A stretch of 64,000 nucleotides of DNA from JAPULR01 sp965238215 (GCA_965238215.1 OZ250180.1:1922001-1986000); one strand, 5' to 3'; positions 43,207 through 52,209 are shown, counted from the first letter of the stretch. Program-made: numbers and translations. Notes: generated by a model from the sequence alone, not told the origin.

Positions 43207-43671
43207 CTAAGACTCGGTAATCCAGGGCTGGATGCTCCTCCGGTAGTTCGTAATCTCATCCTCTGCGAAGAATAGCTGAATCTCGGTGGTTGCCGTTTCC
43301 GTGGAGTCCGAGCCGTGAATGAGGTTGCGCCCTATTTCCACGGCAAGATCCCCTCTAATGGTGCCGGGTTGGGCTTCCAGAGGGTTAGTAGCGCCAATGG
43401 TGCGCCGGACAAGTTCGACGGCGTTGGGGCCTTCCAGCACCAGGGCCACCAGGGGGCTGGAAGTGATAAAGTCCACCAACCCCTTAAAGAATGGGCGCTC
43501 CCGGTGCACGCCGTAGTGACGGGAAGCCGTCCCCACGTCCAGTTGTGTCATCTTCATGGCGGCAATGCGCAGCCCTCTGGCTTCCAGCCGGGTGATTATT
43601 TCGCCCACCAGTCCCCGCTGAACGCCGTCTGGCTTGATGAGGACCAGGGTTTGCTGAATGTCTTCGGTCAC
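43207..43671 (-). CDS. ndk: Nucleoside diphosphate kinase
   Basis: A 154-residue NDK, which equilibrates nucleoside triphosphates through a phospho-histidine. The catalytic histidine is in NLIHGSDSTETA (about 119), and LVLIKPDGVQRGLVGEI and ALVLEGPNAVELVR are the family blocks. The start is GTG at 43671 with an AGGAGTAACC site directly upstream. It has a short C-terminal extension (about 15 residues) compared with the usual ~140. Confidence 0.95.
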   Translation of the reverse strand: MTEDIQQTLVLIKPDGVQRGLVGEIITRLEARGLRIAAMKMTQLDVGTASRHYGVHRERPFFKGLVDFITSSPLVALVLEGPNAVELVRRTIGATNPLEAQPGTIRGDLAVEIGRNLIHGSDSTETATTEIQLFFAEDEITNYRRSIQPWITES

Positions 43672-43736
43672 GGTTACTCCTTTGGGTGTAGTTTGTCGGT
43701 TGTGTTTTCGTTAGGCCTGCGGCGCTAGGGGGAAAT

Positions 43737-44432
43737 TCAACGCCGCACCTTCCTTGGTGGGTTGGGAGGCGTGATGCTGGGCCGCCGTAGGTAGAAGGGT
43801 TGTAGGGACGCGGCGTCGTCCACCTCGCCTCGTTGCAGTCTTTCGGAGGCCAGGCGGGCCAAGGCCCAGAGGCGCAGGGACGGTCCCGGGTATTCCATTA
43901 GGTGGTTGAATTGCAACTCGGCGTCTCTAAGAAGCGGTCCTGCAGTCAGGATCCCCTCGCCGCAGATGACGGCGTCAGTGGGAAGAACCCCTGCCAGGTC
44001 TGTGTTGGGCGTTATTTCTTCGTCCCGAGTCTTTCGCCAGCCTCCGGCTTCCTTCTGAAAACACGCCCAGGCCATATCCCGGCGGCCGATGTTGAGCAGG
44101 GGGCATACGGGGCTGCCGGTTTCGGCGTAGGGATAGGCCTCCGCTTCCAGGGTTCCAACGCCGATGAGAGGTGTACCCCAGGGTAGGGCGAGGCCCTTGG
44201 CGGCGCTAATGCCGACGCGTAAGGCGCTGAAGCCGCCGGGACCCAAGGCCACTGCCACGGCTTCAAGGTCGCGAGCGCTAATGTCTGCCTGTTGGAGGGC
44301 CTGTCGGATTGCTGGCATGAGGCGGCTGGTGTGGTTGTAGGCTGAACGCCAGGCGAGGGAATAGACGGGCTTGTCGTCGTCCCACAGGAGCACGCCAGCG
44401 TAGGCCGTTGAGGTGTCGATGGCCAGCAGCAC
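43737..44432 (-). CDS. tsaB: tRNA N6-threonylcarbamoyladenosine protein TsaB
   Basis: A 231-residue actin-like ATPase-fold protein. MLLAIDTSTAYAGVLLWDDD, the GPGGFSALRVGISAAKGLALP block and the VGTLEAEAY segment identify TsaB, which forms the TsaD-TsaB-TsaE complex that attaches threonylcarbamoyl to A37 of ANN-decoding tRNAs. It starts the base after the tsaE stop. tsaD is not in the window. Confidence 0.93.
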   Translation of the reverse strand: MLLAIDTSTAYAGVLLWDDDKPVYSLAWRSAYNHTSRLMPAIRQALQQADISARDLEAVAVALGPGGFSALRVGISAAKGLALPWGTPLIGVGTLEAEAYPYAETGSPVCPLLNIGRRDMAWACFQKEAGGWRKTRDEEITPNTDLAGVLPTDAVICGEGILTAGPLLRDAELQFNHLMEYPGPSLRLWALARLASERLQRGEVDDAASLQPFYLRRPSITPPNPPRKVRR

Positions 44433-44915
44433 TTAGCGGCGCTCCCTGTTAGCTAGAGCTTCAAGGATCGCTTCGTAGCGGCTGTGGTCGGTTTGGAGGG
44501 TGATGGTCCGCGTGTCGCCGATGTCGGGATGGTGGTCCATGGCGACGCTGAGGGAGGGTTCGACGAAGAGTTCCGGCGCGCGGTCGGCCCATTCCACAAT
44601 GCAGACGTCCTCGTCGTTCAGGCAGTCTTCCAGCCCCAGGCTGAGGGCGTCGGCGGTTCCCTCGATGCGGAAGAGGTCTGCGTGGTGGATGGTGAGGCGT
44701 CCCCTGTAGCGGGCCAGAAGTACGAAAGTGGGGCTGCGGGGCCGTTCCTTCACGCCGAGGCCCCAGGCGATACCCTGGGTGAGGCAGGTCTTACCGGCGC
44801 CGAGGGGGCCGGTAAGGAGGAAGAGGTCGCCGGGTTGGGCGTTGGCTCCCATGACCCGCCCGATGGCGTGGGTCTCGTTGGCGCTTCGGCTGGTTATGCT
44901 AAGGCAGGAGGGCAT
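44433..44915 (-). CDS. tsaE: tRNA threonylcarbamoyladenosine ATPase TsaE
   Basis: A 160-residue P-loop ATPase. Walker A is LTGPLGAGKTCLTQGIAWGL (about 34-53), followed by SPTFVLLARY and the HADLFRI motif, all typical of TsaE. It drives turnover of the TsaBD complex. It abuts thiL upstream and tsaB downstream, with no gaps, in a thiL-tsaE-tsaB operon. Confidence 0.94.
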   Translation of the reverse strand: MPSCLSITSRSANETHAIGRVMGANAQPGDLFLLTGPLGAGKTCLTQGIAWGLGVKERPRSPTFVLLARYRGRLTIHHADLFRIEGTADALSLGLEDCLNDEDVCIVEWADRAPELFVEPSLSVAMDHHPDIGDTRTITLQTDHSRYEAILEALANRERR

Positions 44916-45965
44916 CTAACGGTAGTGGTCCCAGCCGGACTGGCTGGGCGTAACGTCCTTTCCGTTTTCGTCCAGAACCGTCACCTTGCCTGGGTCGCCG
45001 TCCGTAACCCTTCCGATGACGGCGGCGCCGGGAATCCGGTCAATCACCCGGTTCATGGTGTCCGGCGGCGCGGTGAAGAGAAGCACGTAGTCCTCGCCGC
45101 CGGAGAGGGCCTTCTGCCGGTGGGTTTCGGGGAAGTGGAGAGAGAGCGCCGGGATGATGGGGAGACGGCGGGCGGAAACCTGGGCGGCGACTCCGCTGGC
45201 GCGGCATAGTTTGGCGAGGTCGGCCATGAGGCCGTCGCTAACGTCCATGGCGCAGGACACCCCCTCTTCGGCGAGGATGCGACCCTCGGCGAGGTGGGGT
45301 TGGGGACGACGGTGGGCTTGCAGCAGGACCTCAACGTGGACGTCGGTGGGAGGGGCCGGTTCGTTCAGGGAGGGTTCGACATCGACCTCACCTTTTTCCT
45401 GGAGCAGGGCCAGCCCTCCGGAGGAGGACCCCAGCGGTCCCGTCACGGCTACGAGATACTCGGAGGTGGCGGCCCTTCGGGTCATGGGTGCGCCCTGGAT
45501 GGTCCCGACGAGGGCAACGGTGACGAAGGTCGTGGGCGATTTGACCATATCGCCACCCACGATGGCAAAGTGGCCCTCCTCGGCCATGCTCAACGCCCCT
45601 TCGTACATGGAGTCGAGGGCGCTGAGGGGGAACTCCGCGGGCAGGCCCAGGGTTACCAACGCATAGAGGGGCTGGCCGCCCATTGCGGCCAGGTCGCTGA
45701 CGTTGACGGCCATAACCTTCCAGCCCACGTCCTCCCACGAGAGGGTGGTCTGGGTGAAGTGGACGCCTTCGACCATAGTGTCGGTGGTGAAGAGGTACGA
45801 GCCCGCGGGGCTGCGCCACGCTGCGGCGTCGTCTCCCGTGTCCACGAGAAGGGCGCTTCCAGATGGTTCGGGAGCGCGTTGGCGGCGCTCCAGGATGAGG
45901 CGGGTCAGCCGGTCGATGGCGCCAAACTCTCCCACGCTGGCGATTTTTGCGATGCTGGGCTTCAT
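44916..45965 (-). CDS. thiL: Thiamine-monophosphate kinase
   Basis: A 349-residue ThiL, which phosphorylates thiamine phosphate to the diphosphate cofactor. Family motifs are GEFGAIDRLTRL (about 12-23), LVDTGDDAAAWR, TTDTMVEGVHF, DVGWKVMAVNVSDLAAMGG (metal and nucleotide site) and AMDVSDGLMADLAKLCRASG. Cofactor demand here includes the TPP-dependent KorB. It heads the thiL-tsaE-tsaB run. The ATG at 45965 is the natural start (MKPSIAKIASVGEFG). Confidence 0.95.
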   Translation of the reverse strand: MKPSIAKIASVGEFGAIDRLTRLILERRQRAPEPSGSALLVDTGDDAAAWRSPAGSYLFTTDTMVEGVHFTQTTLSWEDVGWKVMAVNVSDLAAMGGQPLYALVTLGLPAEFPLSALDSMYEGALSMAEEGHFAIVGGDMVKSPTTFVTVALVGTIQGAPMTRRAATSEYLVAVTGPLGSSSGGLALLQEKGEVDVEPSLNEPAPPTDVHVEVLLQAHRRPQPHLAEGRILAEEGVSCAMDVSDGLMADLAKLCRASGVAAQVSARRLPIIPALSLHFPETHRQKALSGGEDYVLLFTAPPDTMNRVIDRIPGAAVIGRVTDGDPGKVTVLDENGKDVTPSQSGWDHYR

Positions 45966-46023
45966 GGTTCAAGGATTGTAGAGGGTAGGGCTTGGGCCTT
46001 TCAAGGTGTAAGATGGACGCAGG

Positions 46024-46755
46024 ATGCGCGCGCTCATTATTTCCGACGTTCATTCCAATCTCGAAGCCTTGCAGAAGGTATTGGAGGACGCTGAACAGAG
46101 GGGCGGGTTCGACGCGGTCTGGTGTTTGGGCGACGTGGTGGGCTACGGCCCGGACCCGGGGCCGTGCATAGAGACACTGGCGGAGCAGGGGCTGCTTTGC
46201 GTGGTGGGCAATCACGACTATGCCGCCCTTGGTCGGATGGGTGTGGAGACCTTCAACAGCTACGCCGCGCAGGCAGCTCTTTGGACCAGAGCGCAGCTGG
46301 AGTCGGACCACGTGGCCTTTCTGGAGGAGCTGCCTAAGGTTGCGTCGTGGGGCGAATTCTCGCTGGCCCACGGGAGTCTGCGGGACCCTCTTTGGGAGTA
46401 CCTGGTGAGCGGTCCGTCGGCCCTGGAAAACTTTCGTCGCATGACCACACCCTTCTGTCTCGTGGGCCATTCGCATCTGCCCTTTGTATGCTTGGAGGTA
46501 GATGGAATGCCTCGTTTCAGTGTGTTGAGGGACGGGCAGGAGAGGGTGTTGGATTCCGGTCGGATAATCGCCAATCCCGGCAGCGTGGGACAGCCCAGGG
46601 ACGGAGATCCCCGGGCGAGCTACCTGCTCTACGATGCCGACAAGCGGCGGCTGGCCCACCATCGGGTGGCCTACGACGTTTCCGTCACCCAGGAACGGAT
46701 GCGGCTAGCGGGGCTGCATCCGTATCTAATCGAGCGGTTGAGACACGGTAGGTAG
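46024..46755 (+). CDS. Metallophosphoesterase, YfcE/MJ0936-like
   Basis: 243 residues of the calcineurin-like phosphoesterase fold. Metal ligands are visible in IISDVHSNLEAL (D8, H10), WCLGDVVGYGP (GDxxGYG), CVVGNHDYAAL (GNHD), SLAHGSL and LVGHSHLPFV (GHSH). This pattern fits the YfcE/MJ0936 group, soluble phosphodiesterases with unclear natural substrates. It is divergently placed from thiL, 58 bases apart, and followed by tRNA-Lys. Confidence 0.9.
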   Translation: MRALIISDVHSNLEALQKVLEDAEQRGGFDAVWCLGDVVGYGPDPGPCIETLAEQGLLCVVGNHDYAALGRMGVETFNSYAAQAALWTRAQLESDHVAFLEELPKVASWGEFSLAHGSLRDPLWEYLVSGPSALENFRRMTTPFCLVGHSHLPFVCLEVDGMPRFSVLRDGQERVLDSGRIIANPGSVGQPRDGDPRASYLLYDADKRRLAHHRVAYDVSVTQERMRLAGLHPYLIERLRHGR

Positions 46756-46769
46756 CGCCAACGGCTTCG

Positions 46770-46778
46770 TGGTATAAT
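46770..46778 (+). promoter_or_regulatory. Extended -10 promoter of tRNA-Lys
   Basis: TGGTATAAT, consensus TATAAT with an upstream TGn, 11 bases before the tRNA 5' end. No clear -35 element at the usual distance. Confidence 0.5.
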
Positions 46779-46789
46779 CGCAAATCGGC

Positions 46790-46863
<74 letters not shown>

Positions 46864-46881
46864 CTTTCGGAATGGAAAACC

Positions 46882-48810
46882 ATGCGCCTCTTTGCTTCTG
46901 TTGTTGGGTGTCGGTTAGGGTTGAATCGGTTGGTGTTGGTCGTCCTTTTTGGGGTCTTACTGGCGTTGGCGCCTTTCGTCCATGGCGGGTGTACCAGACC
47001 GGAGGCAACTTCCACCTTTAAAGCATCTACTGCGGTCGCTTCTCCGACTCGGCAACCTACGATGACGCCTGTTCGTAGAGGGGAACCGGCCGTCTCGCCG
47101 ACTCTGCCACCTACTCCGACGGCTGTTCCTGAAGAGGATATGACAATCTCGCCGACTCCGCCACCTACTCCAACGGCTGTTTCTGAAGGGGATGTGGCAA
47201 TCTCGCCGACTCCGCCACCTACTCCAACGGCTGTTCCTAGAGGGGATTTGGCCATCTCTCTTCGGCTTTCGGATTCTGATGACGATGCAGGAAGGGATCG
47301 CGTCGTTGAATTCAGACTCGCCAATCGTGGGCATCGGGGTTTGGAGGCGATCACGTTGAGGGTACTGCCGGGAGAGTATTCTGTCGTGTCGGTTTGGTTT
47401 GAAGGTCAGTGCTCAGGGAATACGTGCATCTTTGGGTATTTGGGCGCTGGGCAGACGATAGACGGGGAGATACGGGTTTCTCCGTTCGAAAGCGCCACGG
47501 AGGTAAACATTGGGGTAGAGGCCTGGAGCGTAGACCCGGACTTGAACCCGGAGAATAATCGTGATTCGGTGAGATTATCGCTTCCTTCCATTGGCGAGGC
47601 GCAGACAGGCAGTTTGAAGTGGTTGAGGCTATTACAGGATTCTACGATCGCTGCGGTTGACGGGGATAATCTGTATCTACTTGCAGGGCCTAGATCGTCG
47701 GGAGGGAGGGTGTATGCGCTGGATAAGGGAACGGGAGAAGTCGTGTGGGATTACGTGTTGAACGTTTCCCTTCGCAGCCCACCTGAAGGGCATAGCGGCC
47801 CCTTCGTGGCGTGGAGCGGCCGGATTAAGGCGGGGCCGTTCGTGCGGGAGGACATGGTCTTTGTTGGGTATGCCCCCGGATATCTGGATGCCCTGGATAG
47901 ATCAACGGGAAGGCTTATATGGAGGTTTGACCTGGACGATTTGAGTACGCCCTTTCCCGTGTTTTCAGGGGAGGATATCTTTTTCTCAACTGTCAGCCAA
48001 GGTGAATTGGGGGCCGATAAGGGCACAATCTACTCATTGAAACGAGAGACGGGGGAGGTGAATTGGGAAACTGAGATGGAGGACGATGGCTGGTTCTTGC
48101 ACGGCAAGCCGGTTGTGGTAGCAAATGGCAGCATCTATTTCTCCTACGTTGTGGAGCACGCGAACTCCATCTACTCAATGGATGCAAGTAACGGTGACTT
48201 GAGGTGGAGGTACGATGTTTGGGGCGATTCTCTCTTAGCCGACGATGATAGGGTCTATTTTCTAGGAGGGGCAGGAGTTTCCTCTTTGGGAGCCGAGTCC
48301 GGCAATCTGGACTGGCAGTCTCCAGCGGACACTGCCGGGAGAATACCAAGATTGGCTATGGCGCAGAACCGGATCTACTTCTGTGGCGGAGGGAACATGT
48401 ATTCGATAGATGCGTCATCGGGAGAATTGCTTTGGAAGCATGGGTTAGAGTCGGAATGCCCATCGGACGATACCAACGTTCCGGTGATTGCCGGCGAAGG
48501 GGTTTTCTTCGGCACAAGCGGCCCAAACGGAGCATTCTATTCCTTCGATGCCGGGTCAGGGGAATTGCTTTGGAAGAGGAAGTCCCGGCAGGCAGGGGAC
48601 GTGTTGTCGGTAGCCTCTGATGGAATGGTTTATTTTCTCCTTGATGGAAATCTGACCGCAGCCAAGAGAGCGACCGGGGATGTGGTCTGGACGGTGGACA
48701 TGGAAGGGTATGCTGTGTCGTCGCTGATGATTTCGGAGGGGGTCGTGTTTGCGAGCACGAAGGAGAGGGTTATTGCTGTTCGCGGTCTTGGAGAGTCAGA
48801 TTCCTCGTAG
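46882..48810 (+). CDS. Exported PQQ-type beta-propeller repeat protein
   Basis: 642 residues. An N-terminal hydrophobic export segment (about 15-33) ends at a cysteine (C37, VHGGC, a weak lipobox). It is followed by four Pro/Thr-rich 18-residue repeats of the form ISPTPPPTPTAVxEGDVA, then a CARDB-like beta domain (about 125-240), then a PQQ-like beta-propeller of repeats such as YALDKGTGEVVWDY, LDALDRSTGRLIW and YSIDASSGELLWK. It probably sits on the cell surface as a binding or scaffold protein; no catalytic residues were identified. A HEPN-like gene follows after 21 bases on the same strand. Confidence 0.8.
   Translation: MRLFASVVGCRLGLNRLVLVVLFGVLLALAPFVHGGCTRPEATSTFKASTAVASPTRQPTMTPVRRGEPAVSPTLPPTPTAVPEEDMTISPTPPPTPTAVSEGDVAISPTPPPTPTAVPRGDLAISLRLSDSDDDAGRDRVVEFRLANRGHRGLEAITLRVLPGEYSVVSVWFEGQCSGNTCIFGYLGAGQTIDGEIRVSPFESATEVNIGVEAWSVDPDLNPENNRDSVRLSLPSIGEAQTGSLKWLRLLQDSTIAAVDGDNLYLLAGPRSSGGRVYALDKGTGEVVWDYVLNVSLRSPPEGHSGPFVAWSGRIKAGPFVREDMVFVGYAPGYLDALDRSTGRLIWRFDLDDLSTPFPVFSGEDIFFSTVSQGELGADKGTIYSLKRETGEVNWETEMEDDGWFLHGKPVVVANGSIYFSYVVEHANSIYSMDASNGDLRWRYDVWGDSLLADDDRVYFLGGAGVSSLGAESGNLDWQSPADTAGRIPRLAMAQNRIYFCGGGNMYSIDASSGELLWKHGLESECPSDDTNVPVIAGEGVFFGTSGPNGAFYSFDAGSGELLWKRKSRQAGDVLSVASDGMVYFLLDGNLTAAKRATGDVVWTVDMEGYAVSSLMISEGVVFASTKERVIAVRGLGESDSS
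47036..47251 (+). repeat. 54-bp coding tandem repeat, four copies
   Basis: Four adjoining 54-base units, each encoding 18 residues around SPTPPPTPTAV. The last three are nearly identical and the first is more diverged. They form a stalk-like Pro/Thr linker in the propeller protein. Near-identity at the DNA level suggests copy number can change by slippage. Confidence 0.8.
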
Positions 48811-48831
48811 GAGTGCATCCGAGGAGGTCTC

Positions 48832-49515
48832 ATGAATAACCCTTCTACCAGTAGCGGAATGACCTACGAAGCTCTGCATACCCAATGGGAGAAGTCCAGG
48901 GAGCAATTGCCAGAGGGCCTCCAGCTTCGCATACACCGGGCCTTGAGTTGGATTGAACGGTCGGAACAGGAAGCTGAGGACGACGACGCGGCCTTCATCT
49001 TCTACTGGATTGCGTTCAATGCCGTCTACGCCGAGGACAGGCAGGAAACTGAATGGACGCCGGAGAGGGAGAGCTTTCGGGAGTATTTCGGCAAGATTGT
49101 AGGGCTGGATGCGGATAACGTCGTCTACAATGCCATTTGGGAGAGGTTCTCCCAGGAGATTCGCGTTTTCCTGAATAATCGGTACGTGTTCGAGCCTTTC
49201 TGGAAGTTTCATAACGGCGCGCCTGGATACGACAAATGGGAAGATTCCTTTGATAGAAGCAAGCGCGCGGCGGGATTTGCCCTAGCCAGGCGGGATACGT
49301 CGGCGATACTGAGCATTTTATTTGACCGTCTCTACGTGCTGCGGAATCAGCTTGTTCATGGCGGCGCAACGTGGAGAAGCTCCGTCAATCGCGAGCAGGT
49401 GCGTGATGGCCGGGGGATCGTTGCTTTCCTGCTGCCAATCTTCGTCAGTCTCATGGTATCCAATCCGGGGGAGCACTGGGGTGCGCCTTACTATCCCGTG
49501 GTGGAGGGGGACTGA
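48832..49515 (+). CDS. Apea-like HEPN domain protein
   Basis: 227 residues, mostly helical. The motif LRNQLVHGG gives R171-N-Q-L-V-H176, the Rx4-6H signature of HEPN domains, many of which are metal-independent ribonucleases in toxin-antitoxin, abortive infection and CRISPR systems. The FIFYWIAFNAVYAED block (about 55-69) is typical of the Apea-like group. A GAGGAGG site 5 bases before ATG 48832 supports this start. No cognate MNT nucleotidyltransferase is adjacent; the next gene down resembles Abi-C proteins. RNase activity is inference. Confidence 0.72.
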   Translation: MNNPSTSSGMTYEALHTQWEKSREQLPEGLQLRIHRALSWIERSEQEAEDDDAAFIFYWIAFNAVYAEDRQETEWTPERESFREYFGKIVGLDADNVVYNAIWERFSQEIRVFLNNRYVFEPFWKFHNGAPGYDKWEDSFDRSKRAAGFALARRDTSAILSILFDRLYVLRNQLVHGGATWRSSVNREQVRDGRGIVAFLLPIFVSLMVSNPGEHWGAPYYPVVEGD

Positions 49516-49636
49516 GGCACGGGGGCGGTTCGTCGACATCAATCATGTCTCCCTAAATGCCTATGTTTTGTCGCTGGTGGCAAGTCTTGGTTTTATTGCT
49601 TTAGTGTAGAGACGAACTAATGGTAAGAGGATAGAG

Positions 49637-50431
49637 ATGATATCGCAGAGATCCAAACTGTCCCTATGTCAATATCTTGATTTGTTGCCTAAAGGGTTTT
49701 CCATAGTGCTGTTAAGGAAACACGGCATGGATGGAGGCGCCAATGACGATGTAGAGTCTAGCAGTTTCGGTTTCGACACCCATGATTCAGAAGAAATCAG
49801 TTCTGTCATCATGTGTGCATCTCAGGACCAACTGCACAGCCTTCTTTCTGAGATTCTTAGAACACACAGTGATGTTCGTTACCGAGTTTCGCCTCGTTAT
49901 AGACACGACGAAAGGTGGCATGATCTTGAACTTTGTCTGCGATTGGATGGATATATAGTTGGAGACGACCAACTAATTTCAGTCGATCCTTCTATTGAGG
50001 ACGCTGAACCGTTGGATGATGACCTCACCGCGACATTGAAAGCAAGCGACCTGCCGAACGCGAAAAGAGTTATTGAACGGCTTAATGACTCTACGGATGC
50101 ATTCAGAAAAGCTCCTCCAGATCTTGAAGTCTCTTTGTCCAAGGCACGAATAGCCCTTGAGACCACTGCCAAAGACATGGCATCCATAATGGGGCAGAAT
50201 AATTCTGGGGACTATGACGATCTAAAGTGGGGGCAGGCACTGAAGGATCTTCGGCAGAGCAACCTAATTTCAAGAAATGAAGAGAAGGGCCTCGCGGGAG
50301 TATATGGATTTATCAGCGAGGGTGTACACAAGGTTCTTGGACTGGAAGACATTGAAATGGCTCGCTTGGGAAGAACCTTGGCATTTGGAATGATATATTT
50401 TCTTGTCAGACGATTTGATGGGTCGCGGTAA
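49637..50431 (+). CDS. Abortive-infection C-terminal-like protein
   Basis: 264 residues with markedly lower GC and different codon use from the core genes, suggesting transfer. The C-terminal half (about 140-264) has the pattern DLEVSLSKARIALETTAKDM, then WGQALKDLRQSNLISRNEEKGLAGVYGFISEGVHK, which resembles Abi-C (PF14355), itself HEPN-like with a late ExxH-type motif. The N-terminal half, including a TRYRVSPRYRHDERW-like basic region, is unrecognised. An AGAGGA site precedes the ATG. It lies 121 bases after the HEPN gene on the same strand and could form a defence pair with it. Confidence 0.6.
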   Translation: MISQRSKLSLCQYLDLLPKGFSIVLLRKHGMDGGANDDVESSSFGFDTHDSEEISSVIMCASQDQLHSLLSEILRTHSDVRYRVSPRYRHDERWHDLELCLRLDGYIVGDDQLISVDPSIEDAEPLDDDLTATLKASDLPNAKRVIERLNDSTDAFRKAPPDLEVSLSKARIALETTAKDMASIMGQNNSGDYDDLKWGQALKDLRQSNLISRNEEKGLAGVYGFISEGVHKVLGLEDIEMARLGRTLAFGMIYFLVRRFDGSR

Positions 50432-50440
50432 TGAGCAATA

Positions 50441-50468
50441 GGGGGGCGGTTTGCGAACCGCCCCTACA
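50441..50468. repeat. Dispersed palindrome, family A copy 3
   Basis: GGGGCGGTTTGCGAACCGCC followed by CC (50443-50464), a nearly perfect inverted repeat, then TACA. It lies between two convergent genes and may act as a bidirectional stop hairpin. Confidence 0.65.
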
Positions 50469-50486
50469 AGTGACGCGGGATGCTCC

Positions 50487-52010
50487 CTAAGCGGTTGCGT
50501 TTTCGCGGACCCACTGGGCCGTCCGTTCGCCCATCATCATTGTGCTGGCGTTGGGGTTGGACCGCACCACGTTGGGCATGATGGAGGCGTCTACCACGCG
50601 AAGGCCCTCCAGGCCGTGGACGGAGCAGAATTGGTCGACTACTGCGCTGGGGTCTGAGGCGGGGCCCATCTTGCAGGTGCCGGAGGTGTGCTGGGCGGCG
50701 CTCATATTTTGAAGGAGCCATTTGTCCAACGCTTCGTCGCTGGCCAGGTCCGCGCCGGTGGGAGCGACTCTGTCTCCCAAAACGTTGCGGAAGGCCGGGT
50801 CCTCCGCAAGCCGAAGGCTCAAGTGAACGCCTTCCCGCATCCGCATCAGGTCGCGCGGATGGGAAATCTCGAAGTCGAGGGCCGGCGGAACATCCATGTC
50901 CGCTGAGGTCAGATAGAGGCGGCCCGCGCTTTCGGGGATCTCCGGGTGAACGTTGAATGCGACTTGGGGAACGCCGTCATTTAGGAATCGAAAGTTTGGG
51001 GTGATGGTCATGTCCCGTGCAGTGTGGGAATCGGCAGCGCTGTAGCGCAGGAGGATGGGGTTGGTCAGGTAGTCGCGCTCTAGTCCCGGCCTCTCCCTGT
51101 AGATGACGTTCGCTGAGGGGTGGTTCCTCAGGTTCTGGCCCACCCCCGGTAGATCGTGTGCAACGGGGATGCCAAGGGCCTCCAGATCATTGGCGGGGCC
51201 AATGCCGGAATGGAGTAGGAGGAAGGGGGAGCCGATAGCGCCGGCGCTCAGGACAGTCTGATTGGCGGTGACGGTGAAAGTCTCGCCGCCGCTTTCCACT
51301 TGGACGCCCACGCATCGATTGCCCTGAAACAGAAGCCGACGCACGTTGATGCCGCCCCTAATGGTGAGGTTGACCCGATGTCTGACCGGGTTCAGGTAGG
51401 CCACGGCGGTGTTGATTCTCACGCCGCCCAGCTTGTTCAGGGGCAGCATCCCGACGCCGTGGGCCTCCGGGTGGTTCATGTCTGGGAAGTAGGGGTAGCC
51501 GGCGGCAACGCAGGCCTTGTGGAAGGCCTGTACGCTGGGCAGGAGGGATTCGAGGGGGAGGCGGTGGATGGGTAGGGGCCCGCGCTTGCCGTGGAAGTCG
51601 CCGCCGTAGTCGGCGTCGTTTTCCATTTTGAGAAAGTACGGGAGCACATTGACGAAGGCCCATTCGGAATTGCCCAACGCGGCCCATTCGTCGAAGTCCT
51701 CCGGCAGTCCCCGTAGAAAGAAGGCCCCGTTGACGGCGCTGGTGCCGCCGACCACGTGGCCCCGATGCATGAATTTGGTCCGCTCCTGGCTGCTGTTGAT
51801 CCTCACTGGGAAGTCCCGCTTGTGCCGGGCCTCAATGCCGCGGCCGGACTCCATCTGATACCGCTGCACGTCCTCGGGGGTTTCGCTGAGGGTGCGATAG
51901 TCGGGACCTTCCTCGAGGAGGAGGACGGAAAGCTTGGGGTCTTCGGAGGCGCGGGAGGCGAGTGTCGCCCCGGCGGAACCCGCGCCAACGATGATAACGT
52001 CGTACTGCAT
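50487..52010 (-). CDS. GMC-family FAD-dependent oxidoreductase
   Basis: 507 residues from ATG 52010 (MQYDVIIVGAGSAGATLASR); a longer ATG at 52046 adds a Ser/Thr-rich lead. The dinucleotide-binding GxGxxG is at the N-terminus, GMC signature 1 lies in HRGHVVGGTSAVNGAFFLRG, signature 2 in SAGAIGSPFLLLHSGIGP, and the active-site His/Asn pair in AQHTSGTCKMG and SNPNASTMMMGERTA. It resembles choline dehydrogenase-like alcohol oxidoreductases; substrate unknown. No aldehyde dehydrogenase neighbour. Confidence 0.92.
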   Translation of the reverse strand: MQYDVIIVGAGSAGATLASRASEDPKLSVLLLEEGPDYRTLSETPEDVQRYQMESGRGIEARHKRDFPVRINSSQERTKFMHRGHVVGGTSAVNGAFFLRGLPEDFDEWAALGNSEWAFVNVLPYFLKMENDADYGGDFHGKRGPLPIHRLPLESLLPSVQAFHKACVAAGYPYFPDMNHPEAHGVGMLPLNKLGGVRINTAVAYLNPVRHRVNLTIRGGINVRRLLFQGNRCVGVQVESGGETFTVTANQTVLSAGAIGSPFLLLHSGIGPANDLEALGIPVAHDLPGVGQNLRNHPSANVIYRERPGLERDYLTNPILLRYSAADSHTARDMTITPNFRFLNDGVPQVAFNVHPEIPESAGRLYLTSADMDVPPALDFEISHPRDLMRMREGVHLSLRLAEDPAFRNVLGDRVAPTGADLASDEALDKWLLQNMSAAQHTSGTCKMGPASDPSAVVDQFCSVHGLEGLRVVDASIMPNVVRSNPNASTMMMGERTAQWVRENATA

Positions 52011-52173
52011 GGAGCCTGTGCTAGAACTGCTGGTCAAGGAAATCACCTCAGCGATTGGTATTGGGGGGTTGTCTGAACGAAGATAACCAGGTGAAATTAT
52101 CTACCATTTGCCGAATTACTGCCACAGGCCGGGTTGGATGGATTTACCCCCGCTTTGCTATGGATGCCGTCCC

Positions 52174-52203
52174 TTGCGTTGGATAATCCGGCGGGAATAC
52201 AAT
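52174..52203 (+). promoter_or_regulatory. Promoter for the first higBA-like pair, implying a leaderless start
   Basis: TTGCGT at 52174-52179, an 18-base spacer and TACAAT at 52198-52203. The transcript would begin about where the GTG at 52210 lies. Confidence 0.5.
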
Positions 52204-52209
52204 GGAATC

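Noticed and set aside
37403..45965. TPP riboswitch upstream of thiE or thiL
   Set aside because: The short upstream gaps lack the conserved TPP-aptamer words, and thiL has only 58 bases before the divergent gene.
47036..47251. CRISPR-like repeat array
   Set aside because: Units are adjoining without spacers, in frame, and encode a Pro/Thr stalk. No cas gene is in the window.
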